A stretch of 64,000 bases of DNA from Pseudocercospora fijiensis CIRAD86 (GCF_000340215.1 NW_006921536.1:2583-66582); one strand, 5' to 3'; shown: positions 34,712 to 46,979, counted from the stretch's first letter. Numbers and translations are program-made. Notes: generated by a model not told the origin, from the letters alone.

Positions 34712-35837
34712 CACGCTTCCCTTCTAAAGGCCGCGCCCTCGTAGCCGGTCTTTGTCCTAGTCTCAACCTCTATTGCTACTAACTTAGTAGGTCTAATAAG
34801 CTGCTTAGCCCGCGCTAAATTAAACACTTAACTACCTAATTATATAACTATATCAAACCTTACCTCTAACAATATAATATATAACTCTAACTGCGCTATC
34901 TCTATATATAATAAACTATAAAGTGATATATATCTATAAGAATTAAAGGCCTTCGACTAATTATAATACGAGCGCGTCTTCCCTACTATAATAGGTAGAC
35001 GTACGAGGTATTGCAGCACTGCCTCTGTTCTAAGTAATGTCGTATCGAGTTCTTTGCGTCTACTCTTAAAAGACCTAGCAATGTCCGCTTCCGAGGGTTT
35101 GTCCGTTTCCGAGGGTTATTGTTCTTATTGTTCGTAGTTTCGCTAGCCCTAATTAGCTAGGTTTAGTAGCCTTTAAGTATCAATCTTATCTTATCTTTTT
35201 AAAAAACACAGCTCGTCTAGTTTCTATAGGTAAAGGCTATTATAAGTGCAGTAGTAGAGGTTCGCCTCGCTTAAAGGGTTAGATAGATCGAGGAGTAACC
35301 TATTGTCCGTAAGATCGACCCCGGCTAGCTTAGCTCTATAGTTTTGCCCTTAGTTAGTCTATTAGTCGCTCAATCTTTTAACTTAGTTAAAGTTTTAACT
35401 TAGCCTTAAAGTTTTTTAATTAAACCTTTAATAGGCTTAAAGCTTTTAATCAAAGTTTTAATTAAAGGTGCCTTAGGCTCGTAGTATAGGTAAGGTTATA
35501 TCCGTAGGCGTAGCGACAATAGTAAGTAATGTTAACAATAGTAGCGCTAGTCGCCTTAGCGCTAACTTTACCTTCTTCTAATTTCCTTCTTTAACTAATA
35601 ACAACTCGGCAATACCGTTACTAACATAGCCGCGCCGGCCGCGCCGTCCTTACCGATCGCCTAGGTCTCGAGGCCCCGATAGAATAAAGGAATAAAAGGG
35701 GGACCTATAAGGCGCGTTAGTAAAGAGGTAGAGTCCTTGAAAGAGTATACGATTAATTAATTAACGCGTCGTAGCGCGCCTAGTATAGTCTTATTGTCCT
35801 TTGTTACTAACACTTGCTTGTCTCTAATTAGTTAGCT
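34712..35837 (-). other. 3' internal non-coding region of element B
   Basis: About 1.1 kb between pol and the 3' LTR, alignable with A 23877-25116. It has the same TTAATTAAA-rich palindromic cluster (about 35390-35470) and no convincing protein frame. Confidence 0.6.
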
Positions 35838-35863
35838 TAATAGCACCCCGGGGGTAGCATTGT
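35838..35863 (-). repeat. Post-pol palindrome of element B (least mutated copy)
   Basis: TAATAGCACCCCGGGGGTAGCATTG. Retained CA and TG reveal the pre-RIP form of the motif: A, C and the D copies have TAC/GTA where this one has AGCA/TAGCAT. Confidence 0.85.
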
Positions 35864-35869
35864 TCCTAG

Positions 35870-38800
35870 GCCTTTCTAGTAACATTATAGGCCCTTAGCC
35901 TTCTTCTTGTTCTTTACGCTAGTCTAATACTTATCTAATAACTTAGTTATGTCTTTAAAAGAGTCTTTAGCTTCCTACGAGTCCTATTTAGGTAAATAGC
36001 CTTACTATCTTAGTAGGTACTCCTTCTTGCCTTACCTAGTACGATGCTATAGGATACGTTCTATAGACTATAGCTCCTTACTATCCGCTAGTATGTCTTC
36101 GTATTCTATAGGGGCTTCATCCCCTTCGCGTAGGTAGTACAGCTTAAGGAGGGATACATAGAAGGTGTTATAGATAGTATAATAAGGTAGGAGCTATAAC
36201 TAATAGGCCTATACGGAGGAGCCCTTAAGTTCTCGAATACGGAATAGGCTAATATATCTTAGTACGAGCTTAGGCCTTATTTTGCCGTTAGGTAATAGGT
36301 GCTTGCGGATGCGGAGGTTCTTAGTGCTTAGTATAACTATATCGCCTTGTTTAAAGGTTATCGGCGTATAGTACTTATCGTAGTAGGTCTTTTAGTACTC
36401 TTGAGCCTTTATTAACTTCTCGGCTATCTTAGTATAGATTTCTCGCATCTTCTAGACACGTTCTATTACCGCTAGTGTCTCTAGTACTTAACGCGCTTCC
36501 CTTTCCTTACGCTCGGCCTCGAGCGAGGTAAATAGATCTTATAGCAACGCGGCGTTTTAACCTATTATAGCTATGTATAGTAAAACCTTAGTTAATAAGT
36601 ATACACTATTATTGTATACGAATTCTATAGGCTATAGGAGATTGACCTAATCCTTAGGATTCTCGTTAATATAACTATATAGGTACTGCTATAGGGTAGC
36701 ATTCTGCCTCTCTGTTTAACCGTTAGTCTATAGATAGAAGGCTATTAATAGCCGATACTTTAGTCTTAGCTATAGGCATATTTCGCTCTAATAGTGCGAT
36801 ATGAATGTCGTGCCCCTATCGGAGACTATCCCCTTAGGGGTTCCCTAATAGGTATAGAAGATATTAGTCTATAGCGCCTCTACTATATTAATAGTAGTCT
36901 AATCCTTCCGCGCCGGGATGTATCGAGCGCCTTTAGTAAATCGATCTACTATAATAAGGATAGCATTATATATATCCTTACTATCCCTACGCTTAGTAGG
37001 AGGAAGGCCTATAATAAAGTCTATTATAAGCTTAGTAAATAGCTTCTTTAGAACAGGGAGTAAAGACAACTCGCTAAATAGTAAGTGCTTTAGTGCTTTA
37101 ACTCGCTAGCATACTATATAGGTCTATATATACTCCTTTATATACCGCTTACTATTTAGCTAGTAGTATATACGCGATAGTAACTCGTGCGACCTCTCTA
37201 TACTATAGTGACTAGCGAGCTTACTATTATAGTACCTCTTTAAAAGCTCTTGTCTAATCGATTGTTTAGTAGGGACATAGTATCTGCCCTTAAACTTTAA
37301 GTAACCTTTGTCGTCGATCGACTAATTGTTGTTACTCTTACCGGATCGAGTCGCCCGCCTACTTACAAGCTTATTAATGCGCTCGATAGCAAAGGCGTCC
37401 CTCTACTAAGTACGTAACAGCTTATCTATAAACGATTGACTATCCCCGTTTATAAGGTTATTTAATAGCACCCGTACTATCGAACGAGGTACGTATTATA
37501 TATATCTAATAGTACTAGTAGCCGGATTAACTGCAACCTCTTCTATAGTGCTGTCGCTATAGATAGCAATATCTTTAATCGAGTCGTTATAGCTCGAGCG
37601 ATCTACGTCCTTTTTAACGTATACTAGAAGAACGACAACTCCGCTATAGTATTTGTTACCGCCGCGGGGTCCGGAAGTCCGCTTATCCTACGCCTACCTT
37701 ATAGCAAGGTCTATAGTAATCTTATACTATAGGGTTGGAAATAGAGAATTAATATGTTAGGTTTCGCTATCGTAATTAGGTCGCCTCGATAGGCTATTAG
37801 TAGGGTTACTTACGCCTAGCCGATATAATATATTAAAATCGAACCTAGCGAGGTAGACGGCCTATCTAGCCTATCGACCTATAACCCTAGTAACCTTCGT
37901 AATTCTACGGAGGTTGTTATAGTCCGTATAGACCTAAACAGGGTACTAAGCACTATCGAGATAATAGCGCTAGTACTTAAAGGCTTCTACGATTGCTAGG
38001 AGCTCTTACTTGTAGGTCTCGTACCGACGTTCTATATCGATTATCTTCTATAAAAAGAAGGCAATCGGGTGCTAATAGGTATTATTAGCCTGCTATAACA
38101 TAATAGCTAATATAGCGAACTATAAAGCGTTAGTTTTAATTCGGATCTGCTTACTTAGTACGAAATAGTGCAATAAGGGGACATTAGTAAAGCGTTGCTT
38201 TAGGCCGTTAAAAGCGGCTTATACTCTATTAGTCTATTTGAACTCTCTAGTTAGGTTGGCCTTGGTTTTAGTAAGCTTAGTTAGGGGTATTACATGCCGT
38301 AAATAGCCCTTAATAAACCGACGGTAGAAGTTAGTAAAACCTAGGAATAATTAAAGCTCTTTAATAGACGTAGGAACGGGCTATTTAGTAATTGTTTTAA
38401 TCCGGTTAGGATTAGCCTTAATACCCTCGGTTGAAATAAGAAATCTAAGGAATAACACCTCCTTAGAAGTAAAGGTGTATTTAGAAGGTTTGTAATATAG
38501 TCTATAGGCTCGTAGGCGGTCGAGGACCTTACGTACTACGGCCTAGTGTTCTATAATATTAGGTAAATATATATAAACTAGGATGTTATCTAGGTAGACT
38601 ATATAGAGATAGTCTAATAGACCCGAAAGGGCCCGATTAATGTAGGACTAGAATGTTGTAGGGGTATTAGCTAAGCCGAATAGTATAACTAAGTATTCGA
38701 AATAGCTATAGCGAGTATAGAAGGCTGTTTTCTATTCGTCGCCCTTACGAATATAGATACGATAGTACGTATCCTTAATATCTAGTATAGTGTAGTAGTA

Positions 38801-39785
38801 AGCGCTAGAAAGGCGATCGAGGGTCTTATTAATAAGCGGAAGTAGACAGCGGTCTTTAATAGTAATAGTATTAAGTCTACGGTAATCGACGTATAACCGT
38901 AGGCTACTATCCTTCTTTAGAACAAACAGGATTGGTGCACTAGCAGGGCTATTACTATACCGAATGCGACCGTTAGCTAGGTTTTCCTCTAGGTACTTAC
39001 GTAATATAGCGAGCTCTCGTTTACTAAGGTTGTAGAGGGGACTAAAAGGAACCTCTTTGCCCTCTATAATATTAATCTTATAATCTGTCTCCTTAAACAT
39101 AGGCAATGTCGATGCCAAGTAGTATTTAAATACATTAATATAAGTCTCTCGAATAGGCTCTAGTATGCGTTCGAGCTAATTAGAGTCTATGCCGTTAGGG
39201 GGCATAGGTTCTTCGTTATCCCTACCGAGCAGGTCGGTAGTCGGATTAGCTAGGGTTAGGTTGCTAATAAATAGGACCCTAATATCGTTAGGGCACTCGC
39301 TAATATTAATGTGTTTAATGTCCTCTTTCCTAGCGATTCTAAATCGCTACTATTAGCTGCCTAGGTCTATAACTATAGCGTAGTACTTAAGAACAGGGTT
39401 GCTAATAACAATATCGGATAGGAGGCTGTCTATGTCTACCGCGTAGGTAGTAAAGTTTAGTAGGCGTTCATTTCCGAGGTCGTCTTTTAGAACTATAGGA
39501 ACATAGTAGGCTCTATAGGTTAAGTGCCGAGCGTTATTAAACTAAGCAAGGGTTAGTAGGTTAGTCTTCGGCAGTTGTCGAAGGTCTAATTGCTTAGCTA
39601 GGTAATAGCTAATAAGGGCGCTAACTGAATTTCCGGGGTCTAGTATAACCTTTGCCTTATAGTTAGTATCGGGCCTAGATATAAGATAGGTACGTATAAT
39701 AGCTAGTATAATGTCGATAGTCTTACGCCGTATAAGGCTAATAGTTAGTACGGCGCTTACTCTTTTTTCGACTAATTAAAAGAGC
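35870..39785 (-). pseudogene. pol: Degraded pol of element B
   Basis: Minus strand, same order as A. Protease remnant at about 39640; RT with a 128-codon undamaged stretch (38732-39118: FKETDYKINI, LFVLKKDSSLRLYVDYRRLN, the latter closer to the expected sequence than A); RT active-site box YLDNIL near 38590-38610, the second Asp changed to Asn as in A; RNase H (about 37800-38200); integrase (about 36500-37320); chromodomain (about 35930-36080). The palindrome at 35838 follows directly. It is inactive because of several RIP-type stops. Alignment with A would give a good family consensus. Confidence 0.85.
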
Positions 39786-39789
39786 CGAC

Positions 39790-41190
39790 TAGGGTAGCAT
39801 TAGCGGCTAAAAGATGTTTCCTATGCTCGGCGGAAGTACGGTTAATTCGGGCCTAGTCCTTAGGTTTGTCGCATTAGCCTAGTAGATAGCTAGTGCTATT
39901 ACAATTAAAGCACTTCAATCCGGTTAGTAGACTACCGTAGCTATTGTTACTATTATTAGCCGAGCGGTTAGTATTATAGGGATACGAGCCCCTTCTACGG
40001 CCCCTATCGCGGCCTCCTCTATATAGCCGGCGGCTACGGCCTCTTCTACGGTCGTTGTTACTGTTCCTACTGTTAGCGTTGTTGTCCTAGTAGGAACCTT
40101 AGTTTCCTCCGCGGCTACGGTTGCTACGGTTAGTACTAGTTAGTCGGATCCTTAATTCTAGTCGTTATTAGAGCTAAATAGCCCGTTCGGCTGTTTCTAC
40201 TTCGACTATGAATTGAATACGTATTAGATTAGCTTGTTCGAATACACGGCGACGGTCTAATTCGAGGATAAGCTCCTATCGCAATTTAGGGCGTATTTCG
40301 GAAATCTAGATAGAGTCGGTCTTAGCTAGCAAATCATCCTCGAGGGTCTTTAAATAGGCCTTAAATAAGCGAGCCGATTAATTAGTCTTTTGTTTAGCTC
40401 GAAGGTATTAGTCCTAAGCGTATTGTTGCCTTAGTATAGGGTTTCTAAGGGTGTCTAGTATAATAGTCTTATAGTCTTGCTACTAAATAGCGGTCTAATT
40501 AGTAAGGGAGTCGAAATAGTTATCCTAGGTACGCTTTAGGTCGCTATTAATATACTGTATCGCGTAGATAACTAGTAAATAGTTATCTAGAAGAGCCCTC
40601 GGCGCATTTCGTTAGTTAAGCTTACAATCGCGTATATAATTATTGTATTGTTTACGACTAGAGCCGTTAAATACGGTATAGTCCTTAAGCTTAGTATCCT
40701 TCTTTTAGATAGGGACGGGTAGTAAGGAAGGCCCTACTATCGGCTTAGTATTAGTTATTAGGGCTTCCTATAGACGGCGAATCTCGAGGAGATTATCCTT
40801 TAGCTATTGTTCTTAACGCAAGGCAGTAAGCCTGTTTTAGGTAGCTTCCTAAAGTCTCGCTACTAGTTAGGGACTAAAGGCTAGCTAGCTATATCGACGG
40901 TTAACAATATTGTTAAGAATGTCGTCGATAGGCAATTCTAGGTCGTTACCTAGAACTATAGGTTCTTTTTTAGTAGGTCCTATAGTAGGCTCTTCGGTAG
41001 GAGGCACTTTAGTAGATGCTCTAGTAGGTACTTTAGTAGGCACTATACTACTAGCATTGTCGTTGCTAGCGCTGCTAGCGGCAGCACGGTTGTTGTTTCG
41101 TAATAAGCCGGCTATTATAATAGGGGGTAACACTAATAATATATTGTTAGCCTCTAAGATACGGATATAGCGGAATTAGTAGGTATTAGT
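39790..41190 (-). pseudogene. gag: Degraded gag of element B
   Basis: Minus strand. An undamaged 82-codon stretch (40885-41133) shows the N-terminal part: LPPIIIAGLLRNNN, a Ser/Ala/Asn-rich segment, then Pro-Thr-Lys-Val/Glu repeats and LGNDLELPIDDI. Next come the capsid-like domain (about 40150-40700), an Arg/Gly-rich tract (about 39990-40140) and a zinc knuckle CFNCNSTSYLLGxC (about 39870-39912), in which the three Cys are kept and the His is Tyr. A RIP transition of CAC explains that change. Confidence 0.75.
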
Positions 41191-41362
41191 CTAGTGCGAT
41201 TAACTTAGTATAATAGGCCGTATAGAAGGCCTTACTTAATAATTAGTACGGTTGTTTCGATAGAATAGTACGTATAGGTCCCGTTCTTAGGGCGCAATAT
41301 AGTTAGATTAGTCTTGTTCGTAGCTATACCGCTAAAAGCTTGAAATAAGGACTATCTAGCTA

Positions 41363-41379
41363 CTACCCTTAAAGGGTAG
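41363..41379 (-). repeat. Short palindrome just inside the 5' LTR of element B
   Basis: CTACCCTTAAAGGGTAG, identical in design and position to the copy in element A at 18311-18327. Confidence 0.55.
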
Positions 41380-41390
41380 ATCGAATACTA

Positions 41391-41586
41391 TATAAGAAGG
41401 GTATGTTAGTAGGTAGATAGGGTAGTAGTAGGTATAAGTAGTATTCGATAAGGAGCTAGGAGGAGAGGGAGGAAGGTAGGAGAGTTAGCCTAACGCTAAG
41501 CGCTAAGCCTTACCTAAGGTATTAAGACCCTAGCTTTACTCGGCCTAGTTATATACTAATTACGTATAGCCTCTTTAGCCCTAATA
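41391..41586 (-). repeat. 5' LTR of element B (196 bp)
   Basis: Same length and sequence type as 34516-34711, in the same orientation, and adjacent to the CCTCT target copy at 41587-41591. Confidence 0.9.
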
Positions 41587-41591
41587 CCTCT

Positions 41592-43060
41592 CTAGCGTAT
41601 TATTAACGATCTAGTAGCCCGATAAGAAATCCTTCGCTCTGTTTATAATAAGCTCGGCTACCGGGCGGCGGAGGGCACCTTTAATATCCTTCGTCGACGC
41701 TACTAGTAGGACGGCGTATAGGCTAATGTCTCTCGCTACTATAAGAGCTGTCCTAAGTGCAACTTTAGAAATAGCTACCGGCGTCTAGGAGAGCTACGTA
41801 TCCCTACTACCTAGTTAGTTAGGGAGCGGTAGTATAGTAATAGGGTCTATCTTAGCCGTAATAATAGCCTATATATTATTCGAGAGGGTCTTTCTCGATA
41901 GCCGGAGGCCTATTATTTCTACAAAGGTTGCGGTGCTATTAATGCCCGTAATATAGCTACCTTCTTGTTTAAGGATCTGTTTTACCGCTAGGGAACACCT
42001 TACGAGGTTATCTTAGATAACGCTACGAACAATATAGCTAAGGAGGTTTAAGCGCTACTTATTTCGTATAGGGCGAAGAACGTTCGTATCTCCCTATACT
42101 ATCCCTAGTCGAATGCTATTATTAAGCGCGGCTATCGGTCGTTAATTAATACCCTATCTAAGATAACTAATAGTAGCGATAGATTAGGTCCTATTTCTAC
42201 CTACGTCCTAGCCCTTCTCTAGGCGGACCGAACTACTATTGTCGATACGACTAGACTTATACTAGCTAAACTTATAATTAGGAGGGACGCCGTTCTTCCT
42301 ATTAAATTGTCCTATCGCACGTACGGCGTTTACGATTAGGGGTCTATTCGTACTAGGGTAGACCTTCTTACCCTACGGGCTAAGGCTCTTAAGGATATAA
42401 CTACGACTTCTTAAGAGGGTCTTACTCGACAACGTCGGCTTCGGGAAGAGGCTAAGCAGTATTTTAATAACTATAATGCTATTAATTAGGAGCCTCTAAA
42501 GGTTAGCGATATAGTCCTTCTATACCGGTCCGAACTAGAGTATAGTTACTTCTATAAGCTAGCCTTTAAGTAGAAGGGTCCTTATAGAGTAAAGGAGGTC
42601 CTTTACTCGGGTTCCGTATACCTTCTTTAGGAGCTAGATAGTGCTACCTTAAAGCACTCTTACCCTCGGGCTAATCTAAAGAAGATCGTTAAGTTACGTA
42701 AACCTGCCCGCCCTCCGCCGACCGAGAAGGAAGTTAGTGCCTCTATAGACCCTCTACCGTCCTTAGATGCCTATCGGGAGGAGGATCCTGCCGCTATTAT
42801 AGATCCCGTTCTGCCTAACAACTATGCCTATCCTTAGATTCGTCTTAGTAAGCTATTAGGAATAACTTAAGAATAAAGGGAGGGTTATATATAGATTAAC
42901 TATATATAGAGCGTTTCCGATGTTAATTCCGATTCTAATAGTAAACTAGACTTCTAGCTATCTAACTCTAACTCCGAGGAACCTAACTAGTCTAGCGATA
43001 AAGACCGCCTAGAATTATAGCTAGACGACCCCGAGACTAAATAATTGCTTGCTCTTCCTT
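41592..43060 (+). pseudogene. pol: Degraded pol of element D, part 2 (integrase)
   Basis: It continues D pol after element B. An H2C2-like finger is readable as YNKLGYRAAEGTFNILRRRY then SCPKCNFRN (about 41640-41785; both Cys kept, the first His changed to Tyr). In the core, VILDNATNNIAKE has the second catalytic Asp (about 42010-42050), and the position of the catalytic Glu reads Lys (AAG at 42124-42126, a RIP-type change of GAG after T). SH3-like DNA-binding features follow (YRVKEVLYSGSVYLL, about 42585-42630), then an acidic tail to about 43060. No chromodomain was seen, unlike A/B/C. Confidence 0.8.
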
Positions 43061-43307
43061 GCCTCTATCTGCCTCTACTACGTTACTTCCTTGCTCTTAT
43101 TAATCGTTCTCCGCGCTATTAATATAGTACCGCCCTATATCTTTAGTCCTTACCTACTATCCGTTCCTACTAATGTTTATACTCTCGTTTGTTGCTTTTA
43201 GTTTATCTTATTATTGTCCTTTGCTTTGCCTTTACTTTCGATTAATATTGCTATAACTTTATTCCTTTACTCTTATTTCCTTAGATAGAACTGTACGAGG
43301 CGTATTT

Positions 43308-43338
43308 TCCTAATAATACCCCGGGGGTAGTATTAGGA
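43308..43338 (+). repeat. ORF-border palindrome D3 (after pol of element D)
   Basis: The most extended copy: TCCTAATAATACCCC with GGGGTAGTATTAGGA, and T-run/A-run extensions on both sides (43305-43341). It follows the end of the pol frame. Confidence 0.85.
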
Positions 43339-44095
43339 AAATAGCCGAACCTAACCCTCTACCCTTCTAGGACTACTTCTCTCTAGGTTCCTAGACTCTA
43401 GCAACTACCCTTAAGTAGCAACGATAACAAGGTACTCTACTAGAGATTATTCCTACCCTAATTAGCATTAGTTACGTAGGATACTAAGAAAGGGAGGATC
43501 CCTCTCCCTTCCTAGCTCTTAGATAGACGTAGCAACCTAGGCCTATAGCCTCTAAGAATAGGGACCTTAGGCCGCTAAGCTTAGTATCTAGAAGAAAGAA
43601 GAACGTACGGGCTACGTTTATATGCCTGCTGCTATAAAAGGTAATACTATATCTATAACGATAGTGCTATAGGCTAATATAAGCTGCGCTAGGCCTAGGC
43701 GATTTGCTCCTAGTTGCCGAGCATCTCTAGAGAAAAGCTAATACTACCCCGGGGGTATTATTAGTCCCGCTAGCCTTACTACTATAGATTGCTACTAGGT
43801 ACTCGAACTAACTAGTTACATTTCGAGTGCGCGGGAATCTACGAAAGCTAGAGGTTAACAAAGGCGCGTAGTCGCTACTAGCAATTAGCTAGATCGATTG
43901 TTAAACTTTAGCTACTCTACTAATAAAGGAGTCTCGTATATAGCTTTACTTTTTAGGGTCTATATATAATCGTTATCCGTTTGCTTTACTAGAATATACG
44001 GACTACGCTACCTTTGTACCCTATTTAAGGCGAGCCTTCTAAGCTCTTTCTTCTACTCGAATACTAACTAACTTACTACCGCCTATCCCTCTCCC
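43339..44095 (+). other. Spacer of element D between pol and ORF3, with palindrome D4
   Basis: No convincing coding frame in about 750 bases. Palindrome D4 (43738-43764) divides it in two, so pol and ORF3 are separated by two palindromes about 400 bp apart. The second part would be the leader of ORF3. Confidence 0.45.
43738..43764 (+). repeat. ORF-border palindrome D4 (upstream of ORF3)
   Basis: CTAATACTACCCC and GGGGGTATTATTAG, upstream of ORF3 much as D1 lies upstream of gag. Confidence 0.85.
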
Positions 44096-44099
44096 TCCT

Positions 44100-46975
44100 T
44101 CTATCTAAACCCTTTAATTATTATTAATAAGCTACGAACGTTTTTGCAAGCTCGTTACTAACTCCTTTCCGCTCCGGTCGACTAAGATATCTTCCGGCGC
44201 CCTAAATCCGCTAGGTGCTAGTAGTAGTAGTAACCTACGAGCCCTAAACCTAGGCGTACTAGTCCCGATCGAAGCCCCCTCTAATAGCGCCTTAGCTACT
44301 ATAACTAGTCTCGAGCATTGCTTCTAGATCGTTACTGCCCTTAAAGACCCTTAAGAGAAGATCTAGAACGCTCGCACCCTACTACGCGTTATTAATAGGA
44401 ATATTAAGAAGGCTACTATCTTAGTTGCGTACGGTATAAACAACTTGCGTTAGTCTATCGGTAAGCGTATCTTTAAGCGCGAGGTCCTTAACGATATAGA
44501 TATCGAACAAGCCTTTCCTATCGTCTATAGCCTCGAGATAGCCGGTACCTAGATTCGCTTACGCTTTAAGACCCTCGACTAGGCCTTCGAATATTAGGGA
44601 GGACTAAGTAGTCTTCCTAAGAGCCTTATTAACTTCGCCTATAGTAGATAAGAGCGTACTAAGTAGGTCTCTTCGTTCGTTAATAAGTACAAGGTCCGTC
44701 GTTAAGGCGCCGAGTACCTTTCCCGTACTATAATCTATCGTATATCTACCGCTAGTAAGAAGGTAGGTAAGCAGTTACTTAACTTGTCCTTTACGCTTAA
44801 CGACTTTACGATATCCTACTAGAAGCGGTACTACGATACAATTGTCTAGATCGATCTTAATATATAGACAACTAAGGATCTACTAAAAGAGAAGGGCTAT
44901 CGTATTAATAGTATAGGTTTTGTTATTAAAGGTTAAGAGGCTCCTATCGTTAATGTCCTTAAACGTAAGGCTCTTCGCCTAGAAATAGAGGCCGATACGG
45001 CTACTAGTCTCGCGCTCGCTATAGAGATATAGGCTTAAGACCGTCGCTCGACCCGCAACTATAAGGTCCCTTAGGAAGTTAAGGACGAGCGCGCTAAGGC
45101 CGAAGCAGCGCGTAAGAAGGCATTACATACTCGCTAGGCCCTCCGTAAGGCTACTAAGAAGTATAGCGCCCCTTCTAGGACTAACTATAGTACTAACTAT
45201 AGTAACTCGGATATTAATATACTAGATACACTACTAGAAGATATCTCCTCTAAAGGCTCCTTTAGCGAGCGTAGAGATAGAGGGCTCTCGCCGATCCTAT
45301 TAACTAAGAATATCTATAGTTCTTATAAGGGCGACTCTATTACGTATCTTATTACTAAGATCGATATAGTTCCTAAAGCCGATATAGGCAAAGCTCCTAC
45401 CGCCCTATCTATCTATTAATAGCTCGACGACCTTAGTAAGCTAGGAGAAGAGCCGTTCTCTATATATACTAACTATATTAAGAAGGCCGCTAAGGTCTGT
45501 AGTCTCTATACTAGTGCTAAGGCGATTGTCCTCGTCGGTCGCCTATTAAAGATTAGTCGCGAGGTTCCTAATTAAGACGCCTTCGCTACCCTTAAGGCTA
45601 ATTAGGCCTATACTAACTAGTTTCCTAGACGCCCTATTACCGCCCCGATATCTCTAGGACTCTACGCGTTCAACCCTACTAGTACTATTACTCGCGCCCT
45701 TACGCTAACGGATCGCTAGAGCAAGTTCGTTACTAGTATTCTTAGCTAAGGTACCTCCTTCGATCGCTTTCGCTAGACTAGTAATGCTGTCTTCCCTTAA
45801 GTCTTTAGTTAGTTATAAGAGCCTCGTAGAGTATATCTTCCTTTCCTTATTAACCTAATATAGGAAGAGTTTAAGATATACCTTTAGTATATGCGTAATA
45901 TGCCTAAGTCTAAGCAGGAAGGCCGTAATGCCCTTTAAACTTATAGTATAAGCAACTAAATCGTCCGCTAGCACCCTGCCCTGTAGCTCCTAGCTGTCGC
46001 CCTTCGACCTAATTACGTATACGAGCTTATCTCCGTCCCTAAGCCTACTAAGTTCTTTAAGGTTAGCGGTACTTACGAGAACTGTCCTTCTAAGGAGTCT
46101 ACTTGTCTCGGATAAGATATAGTTAAGCTCGTAGCTAGCGAGGGTGCTAGTTACCTACGTATTAAGGTCTGTCTTATATCTAAGGATAAGACTAGCTACT
46201 TTACTATTATCGAAGGTATATATTAGCCCGAGGTCTTTACGAACTAGGTTAAGAAGCTTAAGGCTCGTAGCCTAGTCCCGCTAAGCAAGATCGGCAAGCT
46301 TACTAACAAGTACCTTACCGGCGACGACCTCGACTATATATTCGATAGTTAGCCTAATAGTAAGGGGCGTAAGGCGGAGTGGATCCTTAACCCTCTAAAG
46401 GAATATAAAGTCTCTATTTAGATACTATACCTACTATATAGTAATCTAAAGACTAAGAGCAACCGTATATTAATTAACCTAGGCTATTCTCGCGTTATCG
46501 ACGGCACTAAGATTGAGGGTTACGACAACTTAACCGTCGCTAAGGTTGCTAAGGCGTACCGCAATCTAACCGCCCTTCTAGGTTCGAACACCTTCGTACC
46601 GTTCCCCTTCCCTACCGCTATCTTAGTCGAAGGCCTTAGTTATATCTCCGACGCCCTAGTTAGTAGGATTCCTTAGTTAAGTTACATTATTTAGAACGAA
46701 GTTAAATAGATCCTCTAGCTTAATAACGAGGGACTTAAGGAATATCTATACAATTAGGAGAATGCTACGACGGAAAAGGCTACTAACCTCCTCGTTAATT
46801 AAGCTTTCTACGAGAGATAGTACTTCGGTACTAATAGCTTTAATATATACGGAGGAGATTTCGAGAGCCGACTAGTAGATAAGGTTATTGCTAGTAAGGA
46901 TTACAGCGCATTAAAGCAATAGTAGGTCTATATAGTATTGCTTAGGAAGTTGTTTTTATATAATTATAGTATCTA
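44100..46975 (+). pseudogene. ORF3 of element D: degraded extra gene of unknown function (about 950 codons)
   Basis: A plus-strand frame with only RIP-type stops runs from about 44100 to about 46975, between integrase and the 3' LTR, where most Ty3/Gypsy elements have nothing or an env-like ORF. Its N-terminal third is Leu/Ile/Arg-rich (for example RVINRNIKKATILVAYG, about 44383-44433). A Lys/Glu/Ala/Arg-rich, possibly coiled-coil segment follows (about 45070-45170), then a Ser/Asp-rich linker (about 45175-45260) and a long C-terminal part with LINLGYSRVIDGTKIEGYDN (about 46468-46530). I saw no signal peptide or transmembrane pair, so an envelope is not supported. I recognise no family. Palindromes D4 and D5 bracket it. 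Confidence 0.6.
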
Positions 46976-46979
46976 GGAT

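Larger units (their letters stand above)
34516..41586 (-). mobile_element. Element B: Ty3/Gypsy chromovirus, youngest-looking copy (7071 bp)
   Basis: The same family as A in reverse orientation, with 196-bp LTRs at both ends, a CCTCT target duplication, gag, pol, post-pol palindrome and 3' region. It keeps more CA and TG dinucleotides than its surroundings (for example the 40885-41133 gag segment and the palindrome at 35838), so it was RIPed less. It inserted into pol of D between RNase H and integrase, which makes it the innermost and among the youngest layers. Confidence 0.9.

Noticed and set aside
34639..34827. 62-codon minus-strand frame across the LTR of element B
   Set aside because: It spans the LTR/polypurine-tract junction in non-coding 3' sequence; no domain and no equivalent in element A.
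36918..37109. 63-codon plus-strand frame
   Set aside because: Antisense to the integrase of element B on the minus strand.
40910..41170. 86-codon plus-strand frame overlapping the gag segment
   Set aside because: Antisense to a gag segment (40885-41133) that has a clear counterpart in element A; the Thr/Pro repeat makes both strands open by chance.
44100..46975. Envelope gene making element D an errantivirus-like retrovirus
   Set aside because: No signal peptide, cleavage site or transmembrane segment could be seen; position alone is not enough.
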